Positions 41,911-49,803 of a stretch of DNA of 64,000 nucleotides are shown here, piece after piece. Each line of letters opens with the position of its first letter. Positions within the stretch are counted from its first letter, which is position 1. Source of the DNA: Streptomyces sp. BK239 (lineage in GTDB: Bacteria > Actinomycetota > Actinomycetes > Streptomycetales > Streptomycetaceae); assembly GCF_004217285.1 (NCBI RefSeq), contig NZ_SHKS01000006.1, positions 186,001 to 250,000 on the forward strand, in the 5' to 3' direction. Under the pieces are notes generated by a model. That model was given only the letters and a program-made list of their open reading frames with translations. It was not told where the DNA came from and did not search any database. A program made the position numbers and the translations under genes.

Positions 41911-42819
41911 GTGCGTTTCCGGCTGACGAAGGACCAGCGGGACCTGCGAGGCGGCGTACGGGAGCTGCTGGCGCGGCGGTTCGGCCCCGAGGAGCTGCGC
42001 GTGGCGGTGTCCCGGCCCGGGCTCGACCGGCGGCTGTGGCGGGACCTCGGGGAGGCCGGCTTCTTCGCGCTCCGGCTGCCCGAGGCGGACGGCGGCGTCG
42101 GACTGGGCCTGCCCGAGGCGGTCCTGGCCTTCGAGGAGGCCGGCCGCGCCCTGCTGCCCGGCCCGCTGACGGCCACCTTCCTCGCGGCGGGTGAGGTGCC
42201 CGGCGCGGCGACCGGCGAGAGCGTGGTGACCGCGGTCGACGGCGGCCTGGTGGAGTGGCTGGCCGAGGCGGACGTCGTCCTGGGCGACGCGGAGGGCGCG
42301 CGGCCCCTGCGGTCGGTGGACCCGCTGACCCCGCTGCACCGGACGCCGGGAGGCCCGGCCCCGGCCCCCGATCCCGTCGCGGTCCTCCTCACCGCCGCCG
42401 AGCAGCTCGGCACGGCCACGCGCGCGTGCGAGCTCGCCGTGCGACACGCGCGCACGCGCGAGCAGTTCGGGCGGCCCGTGGGCGCCTTCCAGGCCGTCAA
42501 ACACCTCTGCGCGGACCTGCTGGTGCGCGTGGAGGTGGCCCGGGCGGCGGTGTACGCGGCCGCCGTCACCGCCGGACCGGCCGATGTGGCGGCGGCCCGG
42601 CTGCTCGCCGACGAGGCCGCCGTGCGCGGAGCGCGCGACTGCCTCCAGGTGTTCGGCGGGATGGGATTCACCTGGGAGGCGGAGGTTCATCTGCTGCTGA
42701 AGCGCTCCTGGGTGCGCACGAGGCGTACGGGGGGTGGCACGCAGAGTGAGGAAAGGCTCGCCGAGGACCTGCTGACGTCGCCGGGCCACCAGCCGCCGCA
42801 GGCCGCCTGCCTGCGGTGA
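41911..42819 (+). CDS. Short acyl-CoA dehydrogenase-like partner subunit
   Basis: 302 residues, ~80 shorter than typical. The N-terminal helical domain (RFRLTKDQRDLRGGVRELLARRFG) and C-terminal helices (AVRHARTREQFGRPVGAFQAVKHLCAD, VFGGMGFTWEAEVHLLLKRSW) are present, but most of the middle beta-barrel is missing and no catalytic Glu is evident. This is the pattern of the non-catalytic chain of alpha2beta2 acyl-CoA dehydrogenases. GTG 41911 with GGAGG 5 nt upstream, 1 bp after the previous stop. Confidence 0.82.
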   Translation: MRFRLTKDQRDLRGGVRELLARRFGPEELRVAVSRPGLDRRLWRDLGEAGFFALRLPEADGGVGLGLPEAVLAFEEAGRALLPGPLTATFLAAGEVPGAATGESVVTAVDGGLVEWLAEADVVLGDAEGARPLRSVDPLTPLHRTPGGPAPAPDPVAVLLTAAEQLGTATRACELAVRHARTREQFGRPVGAFQAVKHLCADLLVRVEVARAAVYAAAVTAGPADVAAARLLADEAAVRGARDCLQVFGGMGFTWEAEVHLLLKRSWVRTRRTGGGTQSEERLAEDLLTSPGHQPPQAACLR

Positions 42820-43054
42820 TGTGCAGGCGCGGGGTGCGCCGCGCGGCACGTGTCACTGATCGTGGCAAGACATGGTCACGGAATGTGAGATTCGGTTGTG
42901 TCCGATCGGTGACCCGTCACGGCCCGGAGTCGGGTGGTCGCTCCGGTACCTTCTGTGAGATGCGAGTTGCCGTGAGCGCGGACCGTGCCGGCCGAGCCCC
43001 TGGGGCGACGCCGGGGACGGGGGTGCGCACCGCTGCTCGCAGGGCGGACGGGCG
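42820..43054. other. Gap after the acyl-CoA dehydrogenase operon, no gene seen
   Basis: No ORF has both a ribosome-binding site and plausible codon use. The minus strand may carry the 3' part of the short transcript predicted at 43055-43182. Confidence 0.35.
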
Positions 43055-43108
43055 TCACGGCCCCGTCTGTTCGACTTCCCGCGATGAGCGTCGCACAGTA
43101 TGCCGCAC
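43055..43108 (-). CDS. 17-residue micro-ORF MRHTVRRSSREVEQTGP
   Basis: GTG 43108 to TGA 43055, with GAAGGAG 5 nt upstream of the start, and a promoter TTGAGA-16-TACAGT 47 bp further up. Basic/acidic peptide with no hydrophobic stretch. Possibly a leader peptide or small-RNA-encoded peptide; no downstream gene follows on this strand until the acyl-CoA dehydrogenase genes in the opposite sense. Speculative. Confidence 0.3.
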   Translation of the reverse strand: MRHTVRRSSREVEQTGP

Positions 43109-43154
43109 GGGTACTCCTTCGCGCTGGAATATGCCCGAAGCGCTTGTTGAGGTG

Positions 43155-43182
43155 ACTGTACGTCAACCAAGCTGTCTCTCAA
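43155..43182 (-). promoter_or_regulatory. Minus-strand promoter candidate
   Basis: TTGAGA (43177-43182), 16 bp, TACAGT (43155-43160) read on the minus strand. Points at the 17-codon ORF. Confidence 0.4.
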
Positions 43183-43226
43183 GGGATTCACGTTCCGTCA
43201 CTCTGCCCCTGGCTGTTGTTCTGGTC

Positions 43227-43331
43227 ATGCAGAAAATGGCTACGATCGTGGCCCTCGTCGTCATGGTCCTCGCGTGGCTAGCGTGGCTCACGTGGCGCGC
43301 GGCCATGTGTCCGCCGGTTCGGATGGTGTGA
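43227..43331 (+). CDS. Possible 34-residue membrane micro-protein
   Basis: MQKMATIVALVVMVLAWLAW then LTWRAAMCPPVRMV; a single clear transmembrane helix. It ends 3 bp before the HATPase gene, so it could be translated ahead of it. There is no clear Shine-Dalgarno, which keeps confidence low. Confidence 0.3.
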   Translation: MQKMATIVALVVMVLAWLAWLTWRAAMCPPVRMV

Positions 43332-43334
43332 GCG

Positions 43335-43853
43335 GTGCAGGTGCTTCAAGTGCAGCTGGAGATCCGGCCCGACCCCACTGAGGTGGGTCGCGCCCGCAGG
43401 TGGGCCCGTGGGCGCCTCGCCGGGTCCGGGATAGGGGCCGACGAGCCGCTCGCCGAGACGCTGATCCTGCTCGTCTCCGAGCTGGTCACCAACGCCGTGG
43501 TCCACACGGGCTGTCCGGCCGTCCTGAGGCTCTCGCTGCCCGGCGCGGCGGTCGGGGCCCCGGAGGGCGCCGGGGGCCCCTGGGAGGGCGTCGTACGCCT
43601 CGAGGTGGCCGACAGCAGCGACCGCGCCCCCGTCCCCCGCTGTGTGGGCGACGACGCCACAGGCGGCCGCGGACTGGCTCTCGTGGACTGCCTCGCGGAC
43701 CGCTGGGGCTGGAGCGTCGAGGGTCCCGGCAAGCGCATCTGGTGCGAACTCGACCGCTGTGCGGCGCCCCGCCCGGACGCCGGCCCGACGGGCGGGACGG
43801 CGACGGTCTGTCAGAAGCCGTCGTACGGGGGGATCGCGTACGAAGCCGTGTGA
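43335..43853 (+). CDS. HATPase-domain anti-sigma-like kinase (RsbW/SpoIIAB type)
   Basis: 172 residues, GHKL ATPase fold: N-box LLVSELVTNAVVHTG, G1-like LEVADSSDRAP, G2 GGRGLALVDCLAD, ending WGWSVEGPGKRIWCELD. Single-domain proteins of this kind are numerous in Streptomyces and may phosphorylate STAS proteins or bind sigma factors. GTG start; preceded by a possible membrane micro-ORF. It interrupts the catabolic block and is unlikely to belong to it. Confidence 0.82.
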   Translation: MQVLQVQLEIRPDPTEVGRARRWARGRLAGSGIGADEPLAETLILLVSELVTNAVVHTGCPAVLRLSLPGAAVGAPEGAGGPWEGVVRLEVADSSDRAPVPRCVGDDATGGRGLALVDCLADRWGWSVEGPGKRIWCELDRCAAPRPDAGPTGGTATVCQKPSYGGIAYEAV

Positions 43854-44271
43854 CGCGCGGCGTGCGCTCGGCCCCGTACGGCCGGTGCACGGTGGCAGGG
43901 GATGTGGCGCGTGTGTCCCCGGCAGGCCTCGGTGCGCCCGTGCGTGCTTCCGTGCGCGCCCGTGACAAAACGGGGTGCAAGTAACAAATCACCGATCGGG
44001 TGTTGACGTCACGTGTCCGTTTGATCACGCTTGTGGTCAGCGATTCGCCGTGAGGGGACGACGAGGGCGTCGGTGACGGAGGCCCTCGCCGAGTGCGGAT
44101 CGCCGATTCGGCGTCGGAGCCCTCAGGGCCGAGGGGAACCGAGGGGAGGGTACGCCGAGTCGGATGGTGGCGCGCGGTGCCGTGCTCGGGGCGGGCAGCG
44201 GCGCGCCACCATCCGTCGAACCCCGCGAGCCGCCCCGCCGTGCGTGCCGTCGGCCGGAGCCCCGAACCGCC
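43854..44271. other. Gap between HATPase and cyclase genes, no gene seen
   Basis: 418 bp. Convergent layout, so no promoter is required. An AT-richer patch at 43964-44040 includes TTGACG (44003-44008) on the plus strand, but no convincing -10 or ORF follows. Nothing else supported. Confidence 0.35.
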
Positions 44272-45207
44272 CTACAGGATCGCCACCGGCGCCACCGGAG
44301 TCCCGGTCCCGCCGACGAACGGCTCGGGCATCGCCGACAGCAGGAACGCGTAGCGCCCCTCTTCTCCACAGGCTGTGGACAACTCTTCGAGATTCCAGTT
44401 CTGCCCCTGGAGCATCCCCATCTCCACGAGGTCGAGGGCGTGCACGGGCAGCCACAGGTCGTCGATCTCCGGCGGGAAGATCTCGAACGTGAGGGTGTCG
44501 TCGGCGACGGCGGCCACATCGCGCGCGTGGAACCACTCCGGGGTGCGCAGCGACAGCCCCGGCGAGGGGTACGCGTACCCGTGTTTGTCCCCGGCGAGGT
44601 ACAGCCGCATCTGCCCGGTGCGCACGAGCACGATGTCGCCGGCCCGCACCCGCGTCCCCGCCAGCTCCTCGGCCGCCTCCAGGTCCTCGGGCGTGACCGC
44701 GTGACCGCCGGCCAGCCGGTCGGCGCCACGCGCGCGTGCCACGTCCAGCAGCACTCCGCGCGAGACGACGTGCCGCGCCTTGTCGATGCCGCTGAACTCC
44801 GCGCCGCCGTGCGGGGTGATGGTGCCGGCCGGGCGGCCGTTGTAGAGCTTGCCGGAGTGCGAGACATGGGTCAGCGCGTCCCAGTGGGTGGCCGCCTGGA
44901 GGCCCATCGTCACGGCGTCGTCGCTGCACGCCACCGAGCCCGGGCCGAAGATCTCCTGGTTGATCTGCACCATGGTGTGCAGCGGGTTGACCCGCCCCGG
45001 GATCATCCCCGTCTGCACGCCGTCCTCCCGCAGGGGCAGGGCGAGCGGGACCCGGCGGCCCGTGCGGACCTCGGCCGCCGCCGCCCGCACGACCTCGTCG
45101 GTGATCAGGTTCAGGGTGCCGATCTCGTCGTCGTCCCCCCAGCGCCCCCAGTTGTTGACGCGCTTGGCGATGTCCTGGAACGCCGGATGGAGCGAGGGCA
45201 GTGCCAT
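44272..45207 (-). CDS. Cyclase-family (kynurenine-formamidase-like) hydrolase
   Basis: 311 residues. The metal-binding motif of the cyclase/KynB family appears as THWDALTHVSHSGKLYNG (about 107-124), followed by RGVLLDVARARG and DIVLVRTGQMRLYLAGD. Such enzymes hydrolyse amides, lactones or cyclic intermediates with Zn/Mn. ATG 45207 with GGGGAGG 5 nt upstream. Divergent from the SDR gene with an operator pair between them, so it belongs to the catabolic regulon. Substrate unknown. Confidence 0.82.
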   Translation of the reverse strand: MALPSLHPAFQDIAKRVNNWGRWGDDDEIGTLNLITDEVVRAAAAEVRTGRRVPLALPLREDGVQTGMIPGRVNPLHTMVQINQEIFGPGSVACSDDAVTMGLQAATHWDALTHVSHSGKLYNGRPAGTITPHGGAEFSGIDKARHVVSRGVLLDVARARGADRLAGGHAVTPEDLEAAEELAGTRVRAGDIVLVRTGQMRLYLAGDKHGYAYPSPGLSLRTPEWFHARDVAAVADDTLTFEIFPPEIDDLWLPVHALDLVEMGMLQGQNWNLEELSTACGEEGRYAFLLSAMPEPFVGGTGTPVAPVAIL

Positions 45208-45238
45208 TGGTGCCTCCCCGGGGCTTGTCCCCGACTGA

Positions 45239-45270
45239 CTGACGGGCCATAAAATCTAACGGTCCGTCAG
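45239..45270. promoter_or_regulatory. Regulon operator copy 3 (45256-45270) plus a partial site
   Basis: CTAACGGTCCGTCAG at 45256-45270 has one mismatch to the consensus. A left half-site CTGACGGGCCAT at 45239-45250 precedes it. Both lie in the 85-bp region between the cyclase and SDR starts. Confidence 0.72.
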
Positions 45271-45292
45271 AAACTGCGGGAAGGGGCCCGGC

Positions 45293-46204
45293 GTGGGGAA
45301 CTTCTTGAGCGGCAAGGTCGTCGCCGTCACCGGCGCGGGACGAGGCATCGGACGGGCGGTGGCGCTCGCGGCGGCGGCCGAGGGGGCGCGGGTCGTCGTC
45401 AACGACTACGGCGTCTCGGTGGCCGGCGCCTCACCCACCAGCGAGGTCGCCGAGGCCGTCGTCAAGGAGATCGAGGCGGCCGGCGGGGAGGCCGTCGCCG
45501 TCGCCGACGACATCTCCACGATGGCGGGCGGACAACGCGTCGTGGACACGGCCATGGAGTCCTACGGGCGGCTCGACGGGGTCGTCTGCGTGGCCGGCAT
45601 CCTGCGGGAGCGGATGCTGTTCAACATGACCGAGGACGAGTGGGACCCGGTCGTCGCCACCCACCTCAAGGGCACGTTCACCGTGTTCCGGGCGGCCTCG
45701 GCGGTCATGCGGGCCCAGCGGTCCGGCACGCTCATCGGCTTCACCAGCGGCAATCACCAGGGCTCCGTCTCGCAGGCCAACTACAGCGCGGCCAAGGGCG
45801 GGATCATCTCGCTGGTGCGCAGCGCGGCGCTCGGCCTGCACAAGTACGGGGTGACCGCCAACGCGGTGGCTCCCGTGGCCCGCACCCGGATGTCGGCCGG
45901 GGTGCCGACCGAACTCGCGGAGATCGGCGAGCCGGAGGACGTCGCCGCCATGGTGACTTTCCTCCTGTCGGACCGCGCACGCGACCTGGGGATAACCGGC
46001 CAGGTCTACACGGTCGCCGGTGAGAAGATCGCGGTGTGGGCGCAGCCCCGCGAACTCCGCTCGGCCTACGCCTGCGACGGCTGGACGCCGGACCGGATCG
46101 GCCAGGCGCTGGCAGGAGCGGTCGGCTCGGACCCCATGCCGATGCTGGAACGCCTCCAGGAGATGGCCCGCGCGGCGGCACAGGGAGCGCGACCCAACGC
46201 ATGA
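45293..46204 (+). CDS. Short-chain dehydrogenase/reductase
   Basis: 303 residues, Rossmann fold. TGAGRGIG cofactor motif near 14-21, VAGILRER in place of NNAG, catalytic TSGNHQGS (Ser) and YSAAKGG (Tyr-x3-Lys). The C-terminal ~50 residues after the SDR core (KIAVWAQPRELRS...) resemble 3-hydroxyacyl-CoA dehydrogenase-type SDRs such as the HSD17B4 N-domain. GTG 45293 with AAGGGG 6 nt upstream. First gene of a plus-strand operon with an acyl-CoA dehydrogenase and an alcohol dehydrogenase. Confidence 0.85.
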   Translation: MGNFLSGKVVAVTGAGRGIGRAVALAAAAEGARVVVNDYGVSVAGASPTSEVAEAVVKEIEAAGGEAVAVADDISTMAGGQRVVDTAMESYGRLDGVVCVAGILRERMLFNMTEDEWDPVVATHLKGTFTVFRAASAVMRAQRSGTLIGFTSGNHQGSVSQANYSAAKGGIISLVRSAALGLHKYGVTANAVAPVARTRMSAGVPTELAEIGEPEDVAAMVTFLLSDRARDLGITGQVYTVAGEKIAVWAQPRELRSAYACDGWTPDRIGQALAGAVGSDPMPMLERLQEMARAAAQGARPNA

Positions 46205-46539
46205 GCGGGGGCGCCGGCGGGCGGGGACGGACGGCGTCCCGTGCGAGCGAAGTCGAGGCGGCCGCGCCGGCGACGCGGTTCCGGCGCGTCTCAAGGCGGC
46301 GGTGGGCCAAACCCCCGCGCGCCCGACGGCGGAGCCGCTGCCGGGCTGGTGCAGCAGCAGGACCGTGTCCACGGGCGCTACCGCGTGGCGCCGTCGGCGC
46401 TGGACTCGGGCACCGGCTCCGGTCCGTACCGCTTCCGGGGGAGAGGGCGGTCCGTGGCCGGGCGGGGCCGCGGAGCGCACTGCACCGGACATCGACACCC
46501 GTGAGCGGGGCCGTGTGGTCCCCGGCTGGAGGAGGCAGC
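46205..46539 (+). other. 335-bp spacer inside an operon, open in the acyl-CoA dehydrogenase frame
   Basis: An ATG at 46201 overlaps the SDR stop (ATGA) and its frame stays open into the acyl-CoA dehydrogenase, which would add 113 Arg/Ala/Pro-rich residues. The composition is that of non-coding high-GC DNA and no family is recognisable, so I treat it as a spacer or a decayed gene. Confidence 0.4.
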
Positions 46540-47691
46540 GTGGACTTCGGGTTTGCCGCGGCTGATGACGAGTTCCGGGCGGACGCGCGGGCGTGGCTGG
46601 CCGCGCACGCCGGCGGACAGGCCGACCGGCGCGGCTGGGAACGGACCCTCGGGAGCGCCGGCTGGATCGGGCTCGGCTGGGCGGAAGGGGGGTACGGCAA
46701 CCGGACCGCCACCCTCACCCAGCAGGTCGCCTGGGCCGAGGAGTACGCGCGGTCGGGCGCCCCGCCCCGCTCCGGGCACATCGGGGAGAACCTGCTCGCG
46801 CCGACCCTCGTCGCGCACGGCAGCGCCGGCCAGAAGCGCCGCTTCCTGCCGGCGATCGCCGCCGGGGAGGAACTGTGGTGCCAGGGGTACAGCGAGCCGG
46901 GCGCGGGATCGGATCTCGCGGGCGTGCGCACGCGTGCCGAGCGGACGGCCGACGGCGACTACCGCGTCACCGGGCAGAAGATCTGGACCTCCCTCGCCCA
47001 CGAGGCCGACTGGTGCTTCGTGCTGGCCCGCACCGACCCGCAGTCCGCCCGCCACCACGGGCTGACCTTCCTCCTCGTGCCCATGGATCAGCCCGGGCGG
47101 ATCGAGGTGCGGCCCATCCGGCAGATGACCGGCACGAGCGAGTTCAACGAGGTCTTCTTCGACGGGGCGCACGCCCGCGCGGAGCACGTGGTGGGCGGCG
47201 CCGGCGACGGCTGGCGGGTCGCCATGGGGCTGCTCGGCTTCGAGCGCGGGGTCTCGACGCTGGCCCAGCAGATCGGGTTCGCCGAGGAGCTGGGGCGCGT
47301 GGTGCGCACGGCCGTGGAGACGGGCGCCGCCGACGATCCCGTCGTCCGCGCCCGGATCGTGGAACTGTGGGCCGAGCTGCGGGTGATGCGGTGGAACGCG
47401 CTGCGCACGCTCGGCGGCTCCGGCGGGCCGGGCGCGCCCAGTGTGGCCAAGCTGCTGTGGGCGGGCTGGCACCAGAGGCTCGGGGAGCTCGCGGTGGAGG
47501 TGCGGGGCGCGGCCGCGGGGGTGGGCCCGGCCGACTGGTCGCCCACCGCGCCGTACGAACTCGACGAGGCGCAGCACCTGTTCCTGTTCTCCCGGGCCGA
47601 CACGATCTACGGCGGCTCCGACCAGATCCAGCGCACGATCATCGCCGAGCGGGTGCTCGGCCTGCCCAGAGAGCGCAAGGGGGTCGTCTGA
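46540..47691 (+). CDS. Acyl-CoA dehydrogenase
   Basis: 383 residues. ELWCQGYSEPGAGSDLAGVRT and GQKIWTSLAHEADWCFVLARTDP are FAD/substrate motifs; FERGVST holds Glu235 at the helix-G catalytic position; C-terminus YGGSDQIQRTIIAERVLGLP. Similar in type to the 40764 gene. GTG 46540 with GGAGG 4 nt upstream. The next gene starts on its stop (TGATG). Its place in the SDR-ADH operon suggests successive oxidation steps on one acyl-CoA. Confidence 0.87.
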   Translation: MDFGFAAADDEFRADARAWLAAHAGGQADRRGWERTLGSAGWIGLGWAEGGYGNRTATLTQQVAWAEEYARSGAPPRSGHIGENLLAPTLVAHGSAGQKRRFLPAIAAGEELWCQGYSEPGAGSDLAGVRTRAERTADGDYRVTGQKIWTSLAHEADWCFVLARTDPQSARHHGLTFLLVPMDQPGRIEVRPIRQMTGTSEFNEVFFDGAHARAEHVVGGAGDGWRVAMGLLGFERGVSTLAQQIGFAEELGRVVRTAVETGAADDPVVRARIVELWAELRVMRWNALRTLGGSGGPGAPSVAKLLWAGWHQRLGELAVEVRGAAAGVGPADWSPTAPYELDEAQHLFLFSRADTIYGGSDQIQRTIIAERVLGLPRERKGVV

Positions 47692-48740
47692 TGCGTGGCG
47701 TGGTGTTCGACGGGAAGCGGGCGGAGGTCGTCGACGATCTCGTCGTCCGCGATCCGGGCCCCGGGGAGGTGCTCGTCGCGGTGTCGGCGGCCGGGCTGTG
47801 CCACAGCGACCTGTCGGTGGTCGACGGGACGATCCCCTTCCCGGCGCCGGTGGTGCTGGGGCACGAGGGCGCGGGGGTGGTGGAGGCGGTGGGCGCCGGG
47901 GTCGCCCATGTGGCTCCCGGGGACCATGTGGCCTTGTCCACGCTCGCCAACTGCGGGACGTGCGCGGACTGCGACCGGGGGCGGCCGACGATGTGCCGGC
48001 GGGCCATCGGGCGGCCGGGGCGGCCGTTCACGCGCGCGGGGCGACCGGTGTTCCAGTTCGCGTCGAACTCCGCGTTCGCCGAGCGGACGGTGGTGAAGGC
48101 CGTGCAGGCGGTGTGGATACCGCAGGACGTCCCCCTGACGTCCGCCGCGTTGATCGGCTGCGGGGTGCTGACCGGTGTGGGGGCCGTGCTCAACCGCGCG
48201 CGCGTGGACCGCGGGGAGTCCGTCGTCGTCATCGGGACCGGCGGCATCGGGCTCAACGTGTTGCAGGGCGCGCGGATCGCGGGCGCGGGGCGGACCGTCG
48301 CCGTGGACGCCAACCCGGCGAAGGAGTCGGTGGCGCGGCGGTTCGGGGCCACCGACTTCCTGGCTTCGGCGGACGGCGTGCGGGACCTGCTGCCGACCGG
48401 GGCGGACCACGTGTTCGAGTGCGTGGGGCGGGTGGAGCTGATCCGCCAGGCGATCGACCTGCTCGACCGTCACGGCCAGGCCGTGCTGCTCGGCGTGCCG
48501 CCGGCGACGGCGGAGGCGTCCTTCCTCGTCTCGTCGCTCTATCTGGACAAGTCGATCCTGGGCTGCCGTTACGGCTCCTCCCGCCCCCAGCGGGACATCG
48601 CGCTGTACGCCGCGCTGTACCGCGAGGGCCGGCTGCTGCTGGACGAACTCGTCACCCGGACCTACCCGGTCGAGGACTTCGAGAAGGCGGCGACGGACGC
48701 GGAGGCCGGGCGGGTGGCGAGGGCGGTCCTCACGTTCTGA
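47691..48740 (+). CDS. Zinc-dependent medium-chain alcohol dehydrogenase
   Basis: 349 residues. Catalytic zinc ligands in AGLCHSDLS (Cys) and LGHEGAGVVE (His-Glu); structural zinc CGTCADCDRGRPTMC; NAD(P)-binding GTGGIGLNVLQGARIAGA. Resembles actinobacterial class III-like and NDMA/mycofactocin-type alcohol dehydrogenases. Oxidises an alcohol or reduces an aldehyde. ATG 47691 shares one base with the previous stop. Its 3' end overlaps the convergent GlxA-type gene by 11 bp. Confidence 0.87.
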   Translation: MRGVVFDGKRAEVVDDLVVRDPGPGEVLVAVSAAGLCHSDLSVVDGTIPFPAPVVLGHEGAGVVEAVGAGVAHVAPGDHVALSTLANCGTCADCDRGRPTMCRRAIGRPGRPFTRAGRPVFQFASNSAFAERTVVKAVQAVWIPQDVPLTSAALIGCGVLTGVGAVLNRARVDRGESVVVIGTGGIGLNVLQGARIAGAGRTVAVDANPAKESVARRFGATDFLASADGVRDLLPTGADHVFECVGRVELIRQAIDLLDRHGQAVLLGVPPATAEASFLVSSLYLDKSILGCRYGSSRPQRDIALYAALYREGRLLLDELVTRTYPVEDFEKAATDAEAGRVARAVLTF

Positions 48741-49731
48741 GGGCGGCGCCGGTCCGGAACGTCCGCCGATAGGCGGTCGGGGTGACGCCGAGCGCCGTCT
48801 GGAGGTGCTGGCGCATCGACTGGGCGGTGCCGAAGCCGGCGTCCCGGGCCACCTGGTCGACGGACAGGTCGGTCGACTCCAGCAGGTGCCGGGCGCGTTC
48901 GACGCGCTGCCGGGTGAGCCACTGGCCGGGACTGACGCCGACCTCCTCGCGGAAGCGGCGGGTGAAGGTGCGTACCGACATCGACTCCCGCGCGGCCATG
49001 TCCCGCAACTGGAGCGGCTCGTGGAGGTGGCCGAGGGCCCAGGCGCGGGCGGCGGTCGTGGTCGCCTGCTGGGGGTCGGGCACGGGCCGGTCGATGTACT
49101 GCGCCTGTCCGCCGTCACGGTGCGGCGGGACGACCGTGCGACGGGCGACCTCGTTGGCGACGGCGGTGCCGTGGTCGCGGCGCACCATGTGCAGGCACAG
49201 GTCGATCCCTGCGGCGACCCCGGCGGAGGTGAGGACGTCGCCGTCGTCGATGAACAGGACGTCCGGGTCGACCTGGATCCGCGGGAAGAGACGCTGGAGG
49301 CGGTCGGCGTCGGCCCAGTGCGTGGTCGCCGGGCGGCCGTCGAGGAGGCCTGCGGCGGCGAGGACGTAGACGCCGGTGCAGATGGAGGCGAGGCGCGTGC
49401 CGGGTCGGATGTGGCCGAGAGCCGCGGCCAGGTCCTCCGTCAGCACGCCCTCCTCGAAGACGGGGCCCAGCTCGTAGGAGGCCGGGACGATCACGGTGTC
49501 GGCGGTGGCGAGCGTCTCCGGTCCGTGCCCGACCTGGATCGCGAAGTCGGCGTCCGTCTCGACCGGGCCGGGCGGGCGGACCGAGCAGGTGACGACCTCG
49601 TACAGGTGCCGGCCCGCGGCGTCCTTGGGCCGGCCGAAGATGCGATGCGGGATTCCCAGCTCGAACGGGAGCAGGCCGTCCAGGGCGAGGACGACGACGC
49701 GGTGGGGGCGCAGGCCCGTGGCCGTTTCCAT
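48730..49731 (-). CDS. GlxA-family transcriptional regulator (DJ-1/PfpI plus AraC HTH)
   Basis: 333 residues. N-terminal amidotransferase-like domain (about 10-180) with the elbow LASICTGVYVLAAAGLLDG, then an AraC-type double HTH (about 225-325: RDMAARESMSVRTFTRRFREE and VDQVARDAGFGTAQSMRQHL). An activator or repressor that may sense a small ligand. The ATG at 49731 is 6 nt from TAGGAT (49738-49743), suggesting a leaderless mRNA. Divergent from the MFS gene, which it probably controls. Confidence 0.87.
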   Translation of the reverse strand: METATGLRPHRVVVLALDGLLPFELGIPHRIFGRPKDAAGRHLYEVVTCSVRPPGPVETDADFAIQVGHGPETLATADTVIVPASYELGPVFEEGVLTEDLAAALGHIRPGTRLASICTGVYVLAAAGLLDGRPATTHWADADRLQRLFPRIQVDPDVLFIDDGDVLTSAGVAAGIDLCLHMVRRDHGTAVANEVARRTVVPPHRDGGQAQYIDRPVPDPQQATTTAARAWALGHLHEPLQLRDMAARESMSVRTFTRRFREEVGVSPGQWLTRQRVERARHLLESTDLSVDQVARDAGFGTAQSMRQHLQTALGVTPTAYRRTFRTGAALRT

Positions 49732-49737
49732 GGCCCG

Positions 49738-49758
49738 ATCCTAACGAACTGTGTCGTT
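49738..49758. promoter_or_regulatory. GlxA-gene -10 element and overlapping inverted repeat
   Basis: TAGGAT on the minus strand (49738-49743) ends 6 nt before the regulator ATG. The inverted repeat AACGA-ACTGTG-TCGTT (49743-49758) abuts it and lies within the 72-bp divergent region to the MFS gene, a fitting autoregulatory site. Confidence 0.5.
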
Positions 49759-49803
49759 CGGGCCACTCGATGGGCGTGGTGCCGTGCCCGCAAGCTCTAT
49801 GGC

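Noticed and set aside
44003..44026. TTGACG with a possible -10 downstream (44003 onward)
   Set aside because: No -10 element with good match at 17 or 18 bp and no gene starts downstream on the plus strand.
45431..46498. Minus-strand ORF spanning the SDR gene and the 46.2-46.5 kb gap
   Set aside because: No recognisable domain; mostly antisense to the SDR.
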